DNA from: Calothrix sp. C42_A2020_038
Lineage (GTDB): Bacteria > Cyanobacteriota > Cyanobacteriia > Cyanobacteriales > Nostocaceae
DNA length: 64,000 nt
Direction of reading: 5' to 3'
NCBI GenBank assembly: GCA_015272395.1
Contig: JACYLQ010000047.1
Span: 186,001-250,000, forward strand
Shown: piece by piece, positions 9,583 through 19,881 of the stretch
Position numbering within the stretch: the first letter of the stretch is position 1
Layout of the letters: every line of letters starts with the position of its first letter
Notes under the pieces: generated by a model
What the model was told of the DNA's origin: nothing
What the model saw: the letters and a program-made list of their open reading frames with translations, nothing else
The model's database searches: none
Made by a program: the position numbers and the translations under genes

Positions 9583-12500
9583 GTGGAAAAAATTGCTATT
9601 ATCGGTTACTCTTGTCTATTCCCTGATGCCAAGAACAGTAATGAGTTTTGGCAGAATTTGATTGCTCGAAAAGACTCTACCTCAAGTATTACAGTTGAAG
9701 ATATTGGTGTAGACCCAAGTATTTTTTATGACCCAATTAAAGGTAAACCAGATAAGATTTATTCGCTCAAGGGGTCGTTTATTCGTGATTTTAAGTTTGA
9801 TAGCGAAGGTTACAAACTACCTGCTGATTTTTTAGAGGGTCTTGATAATACTTTCAAGTGGTCGCTTTACGTTGCACAACAAGCATTACACCATAGCGGT
9901 TATTTAAATAACCCTGAAGTCTTGGCAAAAACCGGAGTCATCATGGGTACGTTGTCTTTACCGACAAAATACTCTAATCAACTGTTTGCTCCAATTTACC
10001 AACAAATACTTACACCTGCTATCCGTGCGTTAATACAAGCTAATAATTTTGATTTACCAATCCCAAGTCACGGCGCCACTTCGACTTACAATGCGATGAT
10101 ATCGGGTTTGCCTGCAGCAATTATTGCTCAAGCATTAGCCTTATCGAGTATTCATTTTTGTATTGATGCAGCATGTTCATCACCATTGTATGCAATTCGT
10201 CTAGCATCGCATTATCTTTGGACACACAAAGCAGATATGATGCTAGCTGGTGGTATTAGTGCTAGCGACCCGCTATTTTTACGAATGCTTTTTTCCAGTA
10301 TTCAAGGATACCCCGAAAACAATGACATTAGCCGTCCACTTGATAAGTCATCGCGCGGGTTAATAACTGCTGAAGGTGCAGGAATAGTTGCACTCAAGCG
10401 TTACAGCGATGCTGTTCGAGATGGTGACCGCATTTACGCAGTTATTGCAGGCAACGGTCTTTCTAATGATGGACGGGGTAAGCATTTGCTCAGTCCTAAT
10501 TCTAAAGGACAAGTTTTAGCATTTGAGCGTGCGTATGCAGAAGCGAATCTCAGTCCGAAAAATATTGATTACATGGAGTGTCATGCAACGGGCACTTTAT
10601 TAGGCGATACAACCGAATTTAACTCGATTGAAACCTTTTTTGGCAAGCATCAAGCGGCGCCGCTTGTAGGTTCGGTTAAGGCAAATGTTGGACATTTATT
10701 GACCGCAGCCGGTGTGGTGGGCTTAATAAAAGTATTATTGAGTATGTCTAAAGGCGTTATCCCAGCAACAATTAATATTCAACAACCATTGGGAACAGCA
10801 AATAACGTCATTTCAGCAAATAACGTGGTTCGTAGCACTACAAACTGGTCAAGCAAGACACCAATTAAACGAGCAGCTATTAGTGCCTTTGGGTTCGGGG
10901 GTACAAATGCCCATATGATTTTAGAACAGGGGATGACAACACACCCAGTGCATCCAGAAGAACCCCTTACACCAGTCAAAATGGCAATAGTTGGGATGGA
11001 TGCAATTTTTGGAGGTTGTAATGGGTTAGACGCTTTTGAACGCACTATTTATGATGGTACGCAACATTTTACCTCCCTACCTCCAGAACGCTGGCACGGC
11101 ATCGAAGCTCAAACTGATTTACTCAAGAATTATGGATTGGTTAATGGGGCACCAGAAGGTGCATATGTTAGTAAATTTGACGTTGATACGTTGGCTTATA
11201 AAATCCCTCCAAACGAACTCGCCAAACTCAATCCACAACAGTTGTTGTTATTAAAGGCTGCTGAACGTGCGTTACAGGACGCTGAGATCAAAGAAGGAGC
11301 GAATGTAGCAGTGTTAATTGCTACAGAGTCTGAATTATCAGTGCATCAGTTACAGCAGCGCTGGAACTTGGAATGGCAGCTTCAAGAAGGTTTGCCCAGT
11401 GAAATTTCTCTATCTTCTGATACAGTCAATCAACTGAAAACGATTATAAAAGATGGTATTCACAACCCAGTCGAAACAAGCGAATATGTCAGCTATATTG
11501 CAAATATTATGGCAAGTCGGATTTCTGCACTGTGGGATTTTACAGGCCCGACTTTTACAATTACAGCAGGTGAGAACTCGACTTTTAAGGTATTGGAGAT
11601 TGCACAACATTTACTAACGACAAAAGAAGTTGATGCTGTGCTAGTTGGTGCTGTCGATTTGGCTGGTGGATTAGAACACGTATTGTTACGAAACCAATTT
11701 GCACCAATCAATACGGGTGTAAAAACGCTTAGTTACGACCAAAAAGCCAACGGTTGGAATATTGGAGAAGGAGCGGGTGCAGTAGTTTTAAAAAGGCATG
11801 ATGTTGCTCAAGCCACTAACGCGCGTATTTACTCAGTAGTTGATGCAATTGCAATTACACAGCAGCTTTCTTCTGTAGAAAGCGAAAAACTTGCACCTCC
11901 CGATGCAAATAAAGTAAAACAAGTTTGCCAGCAAGCTTTGCAAACTGCGGATGTGCAATCAATGGATATAGAATATGTGGAAGTATATGGTAGTGGTGTT
12001 AGCCAAGAAGATGATGCAGAAATCGCTGGACTGACTCAAGCTTACTCTGTTGGAAATAAAGTTTTAAGTTGTGCGATTGGTAGTGTTAAATCTAATATTG
12101 GACATACTTATACAGCATCAGGTATCGCCAGTTTAATAAAAACAGCCTTGTGTTTGTATTATCGATATATCCCTGCAACTCCAAAATGGACTGGTATCAA
12201 AAATCAGGAAGTTTGGCAAAGTAGTCCATTTTACGTCGCTCCTGAATCACGACCCTGGTTTTTAGGTAAAGATGCGAAAAAACGGGTAGCAGCCATTAAT
12301 AGTATGGGTATAGATGGTACTTATGCCCACATTATCTTATCCGAAGAACCTCAACAAACACGGCGCCAAAGTAAGTATTTAGAGCAAACCCCGTTTTATC
12401 TACTTCCAATAGCAGGAAGTAGTTATACTGACTTAGTAGCTCAACTTAAAAACCTCGAAAAGATTATTGCTAATAATTCAGACCTCGAAGGTGTGGCGAC

Positions 12501-14337
12501 ACAGATATTTAACACTTATCAAAGTAGAAAGAACAAAAATGATACAGGTTATACTGTTGCCATAGTCGGACGCAACTCTAACGAACTCACAAAAGAAATC
12601 GACAATGCTATCAAAGATGTAGCAAAAGCCTTTGAATCAGGAGAAGATTGGCTAACCCCACTAGGTAGTTATTTCACTCCTAAACCACTTGGTAATAACA
12701 GTGAAGTTGCGTATGTTTACCCTGCTGCAATTAATTCTTACATTGGTATTGGTCGTAATCTTTTTCGCTTATTTCCCCATGTTTACGAAGATAAGGCTTT
12801 AACAAGTTTATATAATGTAGTCGCAGATGTTTCGTGCTTGATTTTTCCCCGTAGTCTCAATAAACTTACCACTCGTCAGCTAGAAAACTTAGAAAAGCAA
12901 CTTCTGGAAGATTCCTTAGCCATTCTTGAAACCGATATGGCTTTCGCACGGTTAATTACAACTATCATGCGTGATGATTTCCAAGTCAAACCCAAGTATG
13001 CCTTTGGGTACAGCCTAGGTGAAACAAGTATGATGTCATCTACAGGAGTTTGGAGCGATTTTAGCCAAGGTATTAATGCCTTTCACACCTCACCTTTATT
13101 TGCTGACAGAATATCCGGTGCCAAAAACGCAGTGCGCGAATATTGGGGTATGCCAAGCGTATCTGGTGTAGGAGATGACAGTTTTTGGAGTACCTATCTA
13201 CTAATGGCGGACTCCAACCAAGTTCGCGAATGCCTCAAACATGAACCCCGCGTTTACCTAACCCAAATTAATACACCAGAAGAAGTCGTAATTGCAGGCG
13301 AAAGTCAAGCTATCGAACGCATCATTAAAACTCTAGGATGTAACGCTTTCCGAGCGCCTTTCAATCACGCTATTCACAACGAGGCAATGCGCTCCGAGTA
13401 CGAGGAAATTGTCAAAGTTAACACACTACCAACACAAGCACTACCTGACGTAAGCTTTTATTCTTCTGCCGAATATCGGCCAATTGCATTAAACAGTGAT
13501 GCTGTGGCCCACAGCATTGCCAAATGTTTGTGCGAACCACTTGACTTTCCCCGTCTCGTCAATCGTGTCTACGATGATGGCGCCAGAATCTTTCTTGAAA
13601 CTGGTTCTGGAAATGTTTGCTCGCGCTGGATAGACAAGATTTTAGAGAATAAACCGCACATCACCGTACCATTAAATCGTCGAGGCGTAGATGACCACAC
13701 CTCTATAGTTAGAGCCGTAGCCAAACTACTATCCCATCAAGTACCTCTTAATCTGGCGCCACTCTATACAAAACAACCAACCTCAAACTTTAATAAACCC
13801 ACCATGAAAACTGTCATCGTCGGTGGACACAACATTGTAGAAACAATCCTCAATTCCCAAGAAAAATTCCGTCAAGACAAGCTAATCAACCAACAACAAG
13901 AAAAACAAAGCATCTCTATAAAACTACCTCAAACAACCGCCAAAACTAATCAACAGCAAGAAAAACAGAATATTTCTATACATCAGCCCCAAACAACCAC
14001 TAAAAATCAACCATCAATCCAAAAGGAAGCCCCAATGAAAAAGGTTACGAATAACAGTTTGAGTTCCAGCGATAAAATAAAATTTGAAGAGTTAACTGGA
14101 ACCAGCAAATCCACTCCTGAGCCTTTTTCTGAGCAAATAAATGCTACACAAAAATTAGAAAAAACAACCAATCATTCCAAAATTCTGACATTACACTTGG
14201 AAAAGCTAACAGCTAATAATTCCAGTATCACTAGAAATCACGCAGCATTTTTAACAGCCAGACAACAATTTAGCAAGCAAATGAGTGAAATCATCAAACT
14301 ACAACTTGCTTGTGTGGAGAACTTACTAAAAGAATAG
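9583..14337 (+). CDS. hglC: HglC-type KS-KS(beta)-AT polyketide synthase
   Basis: This large protein (1584 residues from GTG 9583; a TTG at 9568 would add five) has PfaC/PfaB-like parts in one chain. The first ketosynthase (about 1-455) has its Cys at about 198 in IDAACSSP, His in ECHATGT and in VGHLLTAAG. A second KS-like domain (about 460-925) has TITAGENST where the nucleophile motif should be, so it is a chain-length-factor-like KS-beta. An acyltransferase-like domain (about 1050-1385) has its Ser at about 1143 in GYSLGE. The tail is Gln/Lys/Asn-rich and ends in an amphipathic helix. It should elongate the glycolipid acyl chain with HglE. I favour the GTG start because MEKIAIIG is the usual KS beginning. 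The gene letter is from remembered synteny. Confidence 0.82.
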   Translation: MEKIAIIGYSCLFPDAKNSNEFWQNLIARKDSTSSITVEDIGVDPSIFYDPIKGKPDKIYSLKGSFIRDFKFDSEGYKLPADFLEGLDNTFKWSLYVAQQALHHSGYLNNPEVLAKTGVIMGTLSLPTKYSNQLFAPIYQQILTPAIRALIQANNFDLPIPSHGATSTYNAMISGLPAAIIAQALALSSIHFCIDAACSSPLYAIRLASHYLWTHKADMMLAGGISASDPLFLRMLFSSIQGYPENNDISRPLDKSSRGLITAEGAGIVALKRYSDAVRDGDRIYAVIAGNGLSNDGRGKHLLSPNSKGQVLAFERAYAEANLSPKNIDYMECHATGTLLGDTTEFNSIETFFGKHQAAPLVGSVKANVGHLLTAAGVVGLIKVLLSMSKGVIPATINIQQPLGTANNVISANNVVRSTTNWSSKTPIKRAAISAFGFGGTNAHMILEQGMTTHPVHPEEPLTPVKMAIVGMDAIFGGCNGLDAFERTIYDGTQHFTSLPPERWHGIEAQTDLLKNYGLVNGAPEGAYVSKFDVDTLAYKIPPNELAKLNPQQLLLLKAAERALQDAEIKEGANVAVLIATESELSVHQLQQRWNLEWQLQEGLPSEISLSSDTVNQLKTIIKDGIHNPVETSEYVSYIANIMASRISALWDFTGPTFTITAGENSTFKVLEIAQHLLTTKEVDAVLVGAVDLAGGLEHVLLRNQFAPINTGVKTLSYDQKANGWNIGEGAGAVVLKRHDVAQATNARIYSVVDAIAITQQLSSVESEKLAPPDANKVKQVCQQALQTADVQSMDIEYVEVYGSGVSQEDDAEIAGLTQAYSVGNKVLSCAIGSVKSNIGHTYTASGIASLIKTALCLYYRYIPATPKWTGIKNQEVWQSSPFYVAPESRPWFLGKDAKKRVAAINSMGIDGTYAHIILSEEPQQTRRQSKYLEQTPFYLLPIAGSSYTDLVAQLKNLEKIIANNSDLEGVATQIFNTYQSRKNKNDTGYTVAIVGRNSNELTKEIDNAIKDVAKAFESGEDWLTPLGSYFTPKPLGNNSEVAYVYPAAINSYIGIGRNLFRLFPHVYEDKALTSLYNVVADVSCLIFPRSLNKLTTRQLENLEKQLLEDSLAILETDMAFARLITTIMRDDFQVKPKYAFGYSLGETSMMSSTGVWSDFSQGINAFHTSPLFADRISGAKNAVREYWGMPSVSGVGDDSFWSTYLLMADSNQVRECLKHEPRVYLTQINTPEEVVIAGESQAIERIIKTLGCNAFRAPFNHAIHNEAMRSEYEEIVKVNTLPTQALPDVSFYSSAEYRPIALNSDAVAHSIAKCLCEPLDFPRLVNRVYDDGARIFLETGSGNVCSRWIDKILENKPHITVPLNRRGVDDHTSIVRAVAKLLSHQVPLNLAPLYTKQPTSNFNKPTMKTVIVGGHNIVETILNSQEKFRQDKLINQQQEKQSISIKLPQTTAKTNQQQEKQNISIHQPQTTTKNQPSIQKEAPMKKVTNNSLSSSDKIKFEELTGTSKSTPEPFSEQINATQKLEKTTNHSKILTLHLEKLTANNSSITRNHAAFLTARQQFSKQMSEIIKLQLACVENLLKE

Positions 14338-14404
14338 TTATGAGTTATAACTCCTAACTCATCCCTCCTCTGCGTTAATTTGAATACATGAAAGGAATAA
14401 ATAC

Positions 14405-16072
14405 GTGAAAACTGTAGAAATCAGAAATTCACACGATAACGGTTTAAACTTTGATGCCTTTTCTTTTTACCAAAATCAAGCTTGGAAAGGTTCACTTGAT
14501 TGCGTATCGTTTGACCGTGATACCATTAGAAATAAACTACTAAACTTAAATCAAGCTTGTTATATTATTAGAACTGATGGGAAAATAGGTGTTACCAACT
14601 ATGGTTACACTTATGCTACTGAAAACGTAGATAGTAAAGAAATAGAATTACTTGCATACACACCACCTACTTCTACATCAAATTTAGGCGATCCAAACTT
14701 CCTATCATTCCACGATGTTAAATATGCTTACAGCACTGGTGCAATGGCAGGTGGTATTGCATCCGAAGAAATGGTTATTGCATTGGGTAAGGCTAAAATT
14801 TTAGCTTCATTTGGCGCCGGCGGTTTAAGTCCCGATAGATTAGAAGCAGCAATCAACACCATTCAAGCAGCATTACCAAACGGTCCCTACGCATTTAATT
14901 TGATTCATAGTCCTAACGAACCTGCTATCGAGCGTCGCGCGGTTGAGCTATATCTGAAATACGGTGTACGAACTATCGAAGCTTCGGCATTTTTAGATTT
15001 AACTCCTAATATTGTTCACTACCGTGTCGCGGGACTTGGACTGAACGCGAATAACGAGATTGAAATTAAAAATAAAGTCATTGCCAAAGTTTCACGCAGA
15101 GAAGTCGCAACCAAATTTCTTCAACCTGCACCTCAACGTATACTCAAACAACTTGTTGAACAAGGCCTAATTACTCAACAGCAAGCACTACTAGCGGAAG
15201 AAGTACCTATTGCTGACGATATTACCGTCGAAGCGGACTCTGGAGGTCATACAGATAATCGACCTTTAGTATGTTTACTACCTTCAATGTTAGCTTTACG
15301 CGATCAAATCCAAGCACAGTATAACTATAAGCGGCCAGTTCGAGTTGGAGTTGCTGGTGGTATCGCGAACCCGCAATCAGCATTAGCTGGCTTCATGATG
15401 GGCGCCGCTTATGTTGTCACTGGTTCAATCAATCAATCCTGCGTAGAATCAGGTAGTTGTGATTATACAAAACAATTACTTGCACAAGCCGAAATGGCTG
15501 ATGTCATGATGGCACCTGCAGCAGATATGTTTGAAATGGGGGTCAAGCTACAAGTACTTAAACGCGGTACATTGTTTCCCATGCGCGCGCAAAAGCTTTA
15601 TGAACTATACAGAGCTTATAACTCAATCGAAGAAATTCCCCTTGCAGAACGTCAAAAGTTAGAAAAGCAAGTTTTCCGCAAAAGTCTTGCTGAAGTTTGG
15701 GAAGCTACAGTCACATATTTAACACAACGCAATCCAGAAAAATTAGCCAAAGCTGTCAATAATCCCAAGTTTAAAATGGCGTTGATTTTTCGCTGGTACC
15801 TAGGTTTATCTTCGAGATGGTCAAATTCAGGTGAAAAAGGACGTGAAGTGGACTATCAGATTTGGTGTGGTCCAGCAATGGGTAGCTTTAATGACTGGGT
15901 ACGGGGTACTTACTTAGAATCAGCAAACAACCGCCACGTTGTAGATATTGCCAACCATATTATGTTAGGAGCAGGCTATTTGTATCGGATTCAAAGCCTG
16001 AAATTACAAGGTTTACAGCTTCATGACTCCTACACCCAATATTATCCAGTAAGTTCCACTTTAGAAGTGTAG
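14405..16072 (+). CDS. hglA: PfaD-family enoyl reductase of the hgl cluster
   Basis: This 555-residue protein belongs to the PfaD family, the FMN-dependent enoyl reductases (nitronate-monooxygenase-like TIM barrel) that act in trans with PUFA-type synthases. Visible family traits are the segment AYSTGAMAGGIASEEMV near 108-124, GAGGLSPDRLEAAI, the VEADSGGHTDNRPL motif near 278-291, RVGVAGGIANPQSALAG and GAAYVVTGSINQ near 333-345, and a C-terminal WCGPAMGSFNDWVRG. It should saturate the enoyl intermediate so that the product is a saturated alcohol. The GTG start at 14405 is preceded by AAAGGAA; the upstream ATG reads into a stop at once. Function is well supported by family and place. The symbol hglA is remembered synteny only. 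Confidence 0.8.
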   Translation: MKTVEIRNSHDNGLNFDAFSFYQNQAWKGSLDCVSFDRDTIRNKLLNLNQACYIIRTDGKIGVTNYGYTYATENVDSKEIELLAYTPPTSTSNLGDPNFLSFHDVKYAYSTGAMAGGIASEEMVIALGKAKILASFGAGGLSPDRLEAAINTIQAALPNGPYAFNLIHSPNEPAIERRAVELYLKYGVRTIEASAFLDLTPNIVHYRVAGLGLNANNEIEIKNKVIAKVSRREVATKFLQPAPQRILKQLVEQGLITQQQALLAEEVPIADDITVEADSGGHTDNRPLVCLLPSMLALRDQIQAQYNYKRPVRVGVAGGIANPQSALAGFMMGAAYVVTGSINQSCVESGSCDYTKQLLAQAEMADVMMAPAADMFEMGVKLQVLKRGTLFPMRAQKLYELYRAYNSIEEIPLAERQKLEKQVFRKSLAEVWEATVTYLTQRNPEKLAKAVNNPKFKMALIFRWYLGLSSRWSNSGEKGREVDYQIWCGPAMGSFNDWVRGTYLESANNRHVVDIANHIMLGAGYLYRIQSLKLQGLQLHDSYTQYYPVSSTLEV

Positions 16073-16096
16073 CAATAACACAATCATTATGAGTAG

Positions 16097-16153
16097 AACG
16101 GGCTTTAAGAATGCCCCGTTCATATTCAAGGGGTGGGTAAGGATGTCCACCCC
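16097..16153. repeat. Two short hairpins downstream of the PfaD-like gene
   Basis: AACGGGC (16097-16103) pairs with GCCCCGTT (16113-16120) with one bulge. GGGGTGG (16130-16136) pairs with CCACCCC (16147-16153). No T-run follows, so these resemble dispersed repeats more than a strong terminator. They could still reduce read-through from the PfaD-like gene to hglB. Confidence 0.4.
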
Positions 16154-16223
16154 ACAAGAACTCCATAGCACCTGACAAGCTAGTTAATTTAATACTTGGA
16201 AATTAATACTCAGAGGCATACAA

Positions 16224-17726
16224 ATGACTTCTCCCAACATACACAGCGCAGAAAGTATTCAAGAATGGATGGTGTCAAAACTAGCTGAGTTGTTAGCAGT
16301 TGAACCCAATACCATTGATGTCGAGCAACCCTTAGAAAATTATGGTTTAGATTCATCACGGGCAATGGTGCTAGTAACACAAGCGCAAGATTTGTTTAAA
16401 GTGGAAATTTCACCTGTATTATTATGGCACTACCCAACAATTGCAGCTTTAGCAGAACGTTTAGCCGAAGAATGCCAAGAGAATGTAGCAACGACTCAAG
16501 AGTCTAGTAATACAACACAAAACGTAACTCTAGATTTACAAGCAGAAGCAGTACTTGACCCCCGTATTTACCCAGCTTCAACTTATATCAGTGATTTTAT
16601 ATCCTATCCAGATAATGTATTTTTAACAGGTGGTACTGGCTTTTTAGGCGCCTTTTTAATCTATGAATTATTAACCCAAACAGATGCAGATGTTTACTGT
16701 TTAGTACGCGCGGCAAATGAGTCAGAAGCCAAGGATAAAATCAACCAAAATTTACAAAAATACGCAATCTGGTCAGATGACTTTGATTGTAGAATCATAC
16801 CCATTTTAGGAGACTTATCAAAACCTCTACTTGGTATAAGCCGTGAAGGGTTTGAAATGTTAGCGGCAAACATGGATGTTGTCTACCACAGTGCAGCAAT
16901 GCTGAATTATGTGTATCCATATTCAGCGCTAAAAGCAGCCAATGTACTTGGTACTCAAGAAGTAATACGGTTGGCAAGCATGATTAAAGCCAAACCACTC
17001 CACTATGTATCGAGTGTTGCAGTATTCGAGTCTCCTGCCTATGCTGGTCAAATCGTTAAAGAAGATGATGAATTTAATGAGTACTCAGGAATTTTCCTCG
17101 GTTACTCACAAACTAAATGGGTAGCAGAAAAGCTAGTAAAAATCGCGCGCGAACGTGGACTCCCCGTTACAATACATCGTCCCCCATTAATTGCAGGACA
17201 CAGCCAAACTGGTGTTGGCAACACTGATGATTTTATTAATTTGATAGTTAAAGGTTGTATCCAAATGGGGTGTTTCCCTGATGTTGATTACATGATGGAT
17301 ATGTCCCCAGTAGACTATGTAAGTAAAGCAATAGTTTATCTGTCACTACAAAAAGAATCACTCGGAAAAGCATTTAACTTACAGCATCCTCAACCGGCGC
17401 CGTTGAAAGACTTAATAAACTGGATTATCCAATTTGGTATTCCTATCGAAGTTGTTCCTTACCAAGAATGGCAAAATCAGTTATTAAATATAACTTCTCC
17501 GGACAACCCACTATATACACTGCGGCCATTTTTACTTGAACGTTGGTCACAAGAACAACTCACAATCCCAGATTTATACTTAAAATCTAAGCGACCGATA
17601 ATTAGCTGTGAAGCAACATTAAAAGCACTCACCGACAGTTCTATTACTTGTGCGCCAATTGATTCGAGATTATTTATGACTTACTCCAGTTATCTGATAC
17701 AATCTGGTTTCTTAAAGCTACCTTAA
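16224..17726 (+). CDS. hglB: HglB (HetM) ACP-thioester reductase
   Basis: This 500-residue protein has an N-terminal carrier domain (about 10-85) with the phosphopantetheine serine at 44 in [10 protein letters not shown] thioester reductase (Lys2/SDR-e-like) domain follows from about 130, with the NAD(P)-binding motif TGGTGFLG at 135-142, and [11 protein letters not shown] containing the YxxxK pair. It should release the finished acyl chain from the carrier by reduction, giving the aldehyde/alcohol found in heterocyst glycolipids. Length matches Anabaena HetM/HglB (about 506 residues). A GGCATACAA leader without a strong Shine-Dalgarno precedes ATG 16224. It is the last gene of the forward-strand hgl block. 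HetN is not encoded after it, unlike in Anabaena. Confidence 0.9.
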   Translation: MTSPNIHSAESIQEWMVSKLAELLAVEPNTIDVEQPLENYGLDSSRAMVLVTQAQDLFKVEISPVLLWHYPTIAALAERLAEECQENVATTQESSNTTQNVTLDLQAEAVLDPRIYPASTYISDFISYPDNVFLTGGTGFLGAFLIYELLTQTDADVYCLVRAANESEAKDKINQNLQKYAIWSDDFDCRIIPILGDLSKPLLGISREGFEMLAANMDVVYHSAAMLNYVYPYSALKAANVLGTQEVIRLASMIKAKPLHYVSSVAVFESPAYAGQIVKEDDEFNEYSGIFLGYSQTKWVAEKLVKIARERGLPVTIHRPPLIAGHSQTGVGNTDDFINLIVKGCIQMGCFPDVDYMMDMSPVDYVSKAIVYLSLQKESLGKAFNLQHPQPAPLKDLINWIIQFGIPIEVVPYQEWQNQLLNITSPDNPLYTLRPFLLERWSQEQLTIPDLYLKSKRPIISCEATLKALTDSSITCAPIDSRLFMTYSSYLIQSGFLKLP

Positions 17727-17760
17727 AATTCAGGCGCCTGGTATCAACAAATCAACTAAC

Positions 17761-17796
17761 GCACATAGAGACGTTACATGTAACGTCTCTATGTGC
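17761..17796. repeat. 36-bp perfect palindrome
   Basis: The left arm GCACATAGAGACGTTACA is followed by its exact reverse complement, giving a 36-bp perfect palindrome with no loop. The core (TAGAGACGT... ...ACGTCTCTA) recurs at 45533-45558, and diverged relatives lie at 58190-58217 and 59961-59984. It sits between the convergent hglB and hetI. Confidence 0.85.
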
Positions 17797-17942
17797 ATTA
17801 ATATGTCAAACCGGGCTGCATTGAACAAAAATGGTGTCATACTATGTAACTTTTAGCATATTGTTTATCTAAAACAGATAAAGATTGGCTGGATAAGCTT
17901 CTACGCGCTCAAGGATTAAGGTAAAGGTGACGCAGTACTAAA

Positions 17943-17971
17943 ATTCCCGGCTTCTTGAAGAAGTCGGGAAT
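17943..17971. terminator. Near-perfect hairpin between convergent hglB and hetI
   Basis: ATTCCCGGCTTCTT at 17943-17956 pairs with GAAGAAGTCGGGAAT at 17957-17971 with one G-T wobble and virtually no loop. It lies ten bases beyond the hetI stop on the minus strand and probably serves transcription ends from both sides. The same hairpin type is a very frequent dispersed repeat in filamentous cyanobacteria. Confidence 0.6.
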
Positions 17972-17981
17972 CTAGTAAACT

Positions 17982-18731
17982 CTAATTAAACTGCCAGCGT
18001 TTGAGATATCCCTTTGCACCTGGTACAGCGATAGCAGCAACAGAACCGCGCGCGGGAACTAATTCCAGCAAACTCCAATCTGAAACAGTATTAAGTTTGG
18101 CCCCTTCATTGGATGATAGTGACACTTCAATTTGTTGCAGTTGGGAAATACCGGCGCCAGTCGCTTTTAGATATGCTTCTTTACAAGTCCAGTAACGGAA
18201 AAATACTTCCTGTTTTTGATTAGGAGGAAGCGACTTCATTACAGCGTACTCATTTGGTGAGAAAAATTGTTGAGCGAGAACTAAAACATCAGTTACTGGT
18301 CGAATATACTCTAAATCTATACCAATTGGTCGGTTCAAACATACTGCACAGAGCGCCATCCCCTGACAATGTGACAAGTTAAACCATAGCTGACTGTCCT
18401 TAAACTGTTCAGCTAGTACTGGTTTGCCAAACGCTTCATAACTAAACTGTAATTCATTCGGTGTTATATTCAAATAACGGCTTAGTATAGTTCGCAAAAT
18501 ACCGCGACCAGCCGTAAAACGTTGTCTGTGCTGTTGGAAGTATAAACGTTCCGCGCGCGAAAGTTCATCTTCCGAGAGGAGTTTGGCAAATTGTTGCAGT
18601 TTAGACTCTGGCTGGTCAAGTTCCATTCGCCAAACATGAATCTCGTCTTGCAACAGGGTTAACTCTGCCGGGGCACTTAGCCATTGAGAATTGTTATCTG
18701 TCACTAAGGTACGCAGTTTAGAATTTTGCAT
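17982..18731 (-). CDS. hetI: HetI 4'-phosphopantetheinyl transferase
   Basis: This 249-residue Sfp-type phosphopantetheinyl transferase converts apo-carrier domains to the holo form using coenzyme A. The Mg-binding motif is GIDLEYIRP with Asp139 and Glu141, and the second signature is FFRYWTCKEAYLKATG with Trp181, Lys184, Glu185 and Lys189. An upstream WFNLSHC motif is also typical of the family. It should activate the ACPs of HglE and HglB and probably also the acyl carrier protein of fatty acid synthesis. It is transcribed convergently to the hgl block, as in Anabaena, but is next to hglB rather than to hetN. Family and identity are clear. Confidence 0.92.
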   Translation of the reverse strand: MQNSKLRTLVTDNNSQWLSAPAELTLLQDEIHVWRMELDQPESKLQQFAKLLSEDELSRAERLYFQQHRQRFTAGRGILRTILSRYLNITPNELQFSYEAFGKPVLAEQFKDSQLWFNLSHCQGMALCAVCLNRPIGIDLEYIRPVTDVLVLAQQFFSPNEYAVMKSLPPNQKQEVFFRYWTCKEAYLKATGAGISQLQQIEVSLSSNEGAKLNTVSDWSLLELVPARGSVAAIAVPGAKGYLKRWQFN

Positions 18732-19881
18732 GTTTATTTTAGATTATTGATGCTCGAAGGAATTAGCAATAGGGAACGGGAAATCGGGAATTGTAATACA
18801 GATTGTTATTCGCTGTTACATGAGATTCACTACTCACTGACCACATCATTAATGCCACTTGTTGAAGTTGCAAGTGACTTTGAACTAGCTTGACTCAAGA
18901 GATATAAACCTTTTAGCCTTTTGATTCAGCAAGCTAAAAGATTTTTTGAAAGTCAAAATTGCATACTGTCGGCGCCAGTAATATTGCAGTTGTTACATCC
19001 TCAATCAAGAGAATACGGAAAGTAAGCAAAGTAAGGGAAGAATAAAGGAACAAATTCTTTAAGCTTCTATCTCTACTCAGCTTATTACTCCCCTGATTTT
19101 TTTGAGAGACTATTTCCAGTAAAACAGATATATTTCTTAAAGTTCCCCTTTGTAATTGGAATTTAGAGGGATAAGAAGCATCTATATTATTAGCCGACAA
19201 TTTTTTAGACATCCTCTCAAAACACTCAACTATAATATCTAGGAAGTTTATAGCTAACAATAATGTATCTGTAAATTTACATATACAGAAGCATATAAAT
19301 GATAATTAAGCTAATTAGACTGAAGCAACATCAAACAGTAATTATCACTAAGATAAATTACCTACACTGCCTGATATTTTCACCTGGTAATGTCTTTTTG
19401 AACTTTTAGCCAGGATTTCTGTAGCACTACAGTAACTACTTCAATCGTGCCAAAACTCTCCTTGTAGTTTTGAGAAAAAATAGTTATCCAAGCTTCATGC
19501 CACTGTTAACTTTCTATTGTAATTACTTTCATGTGAAAGTAAAGACTAAAAATTATAAAAATCTAAAATTCAAGACAATTGATTAGATTTTATTTGGTAA
19601 CTTATCTCTACAAATAACTATACACTGAACTTGTTTAAAACAAACCATAATTTCATTACAAGTGATAAGTGAATATCAGTAGAAAGTACTAGCAGAAAAC
19701 TTATTTGCACATAATCAACAATTTGCTTTCTTTATGTGCAAAGCTATTGATTATTCAAGATAAATCGGCACCGTTAGGTAAAACATTGGTTTTTTGTATC
19801 ATATTGTAATGTACGTAATGAGTGAAAATGCGGTATTTTAATGCATCATCAACATAAAACTAAATTGAGGCGGCATATAGT
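18732..19881. other. 1.15 kb without a supported gene
   Basis: The region separates hetI from the binding-protein gene. It contains the hetI promoter region at its left side. A 108-codon minus-strand frame at 18934-19260 has no recognisable feature and poor start context, so I do not call it. The rest is AT-rich with no strong hairpin or RNA gene visible. Confidence 0.4.

Noticed and set aside
18934-19260. 108-codon minus-strand open frame
   Set aside because: Composition is not protein-like, no domain or good ribosome site is seen, and it lies in AT-rich intergenic DNA.
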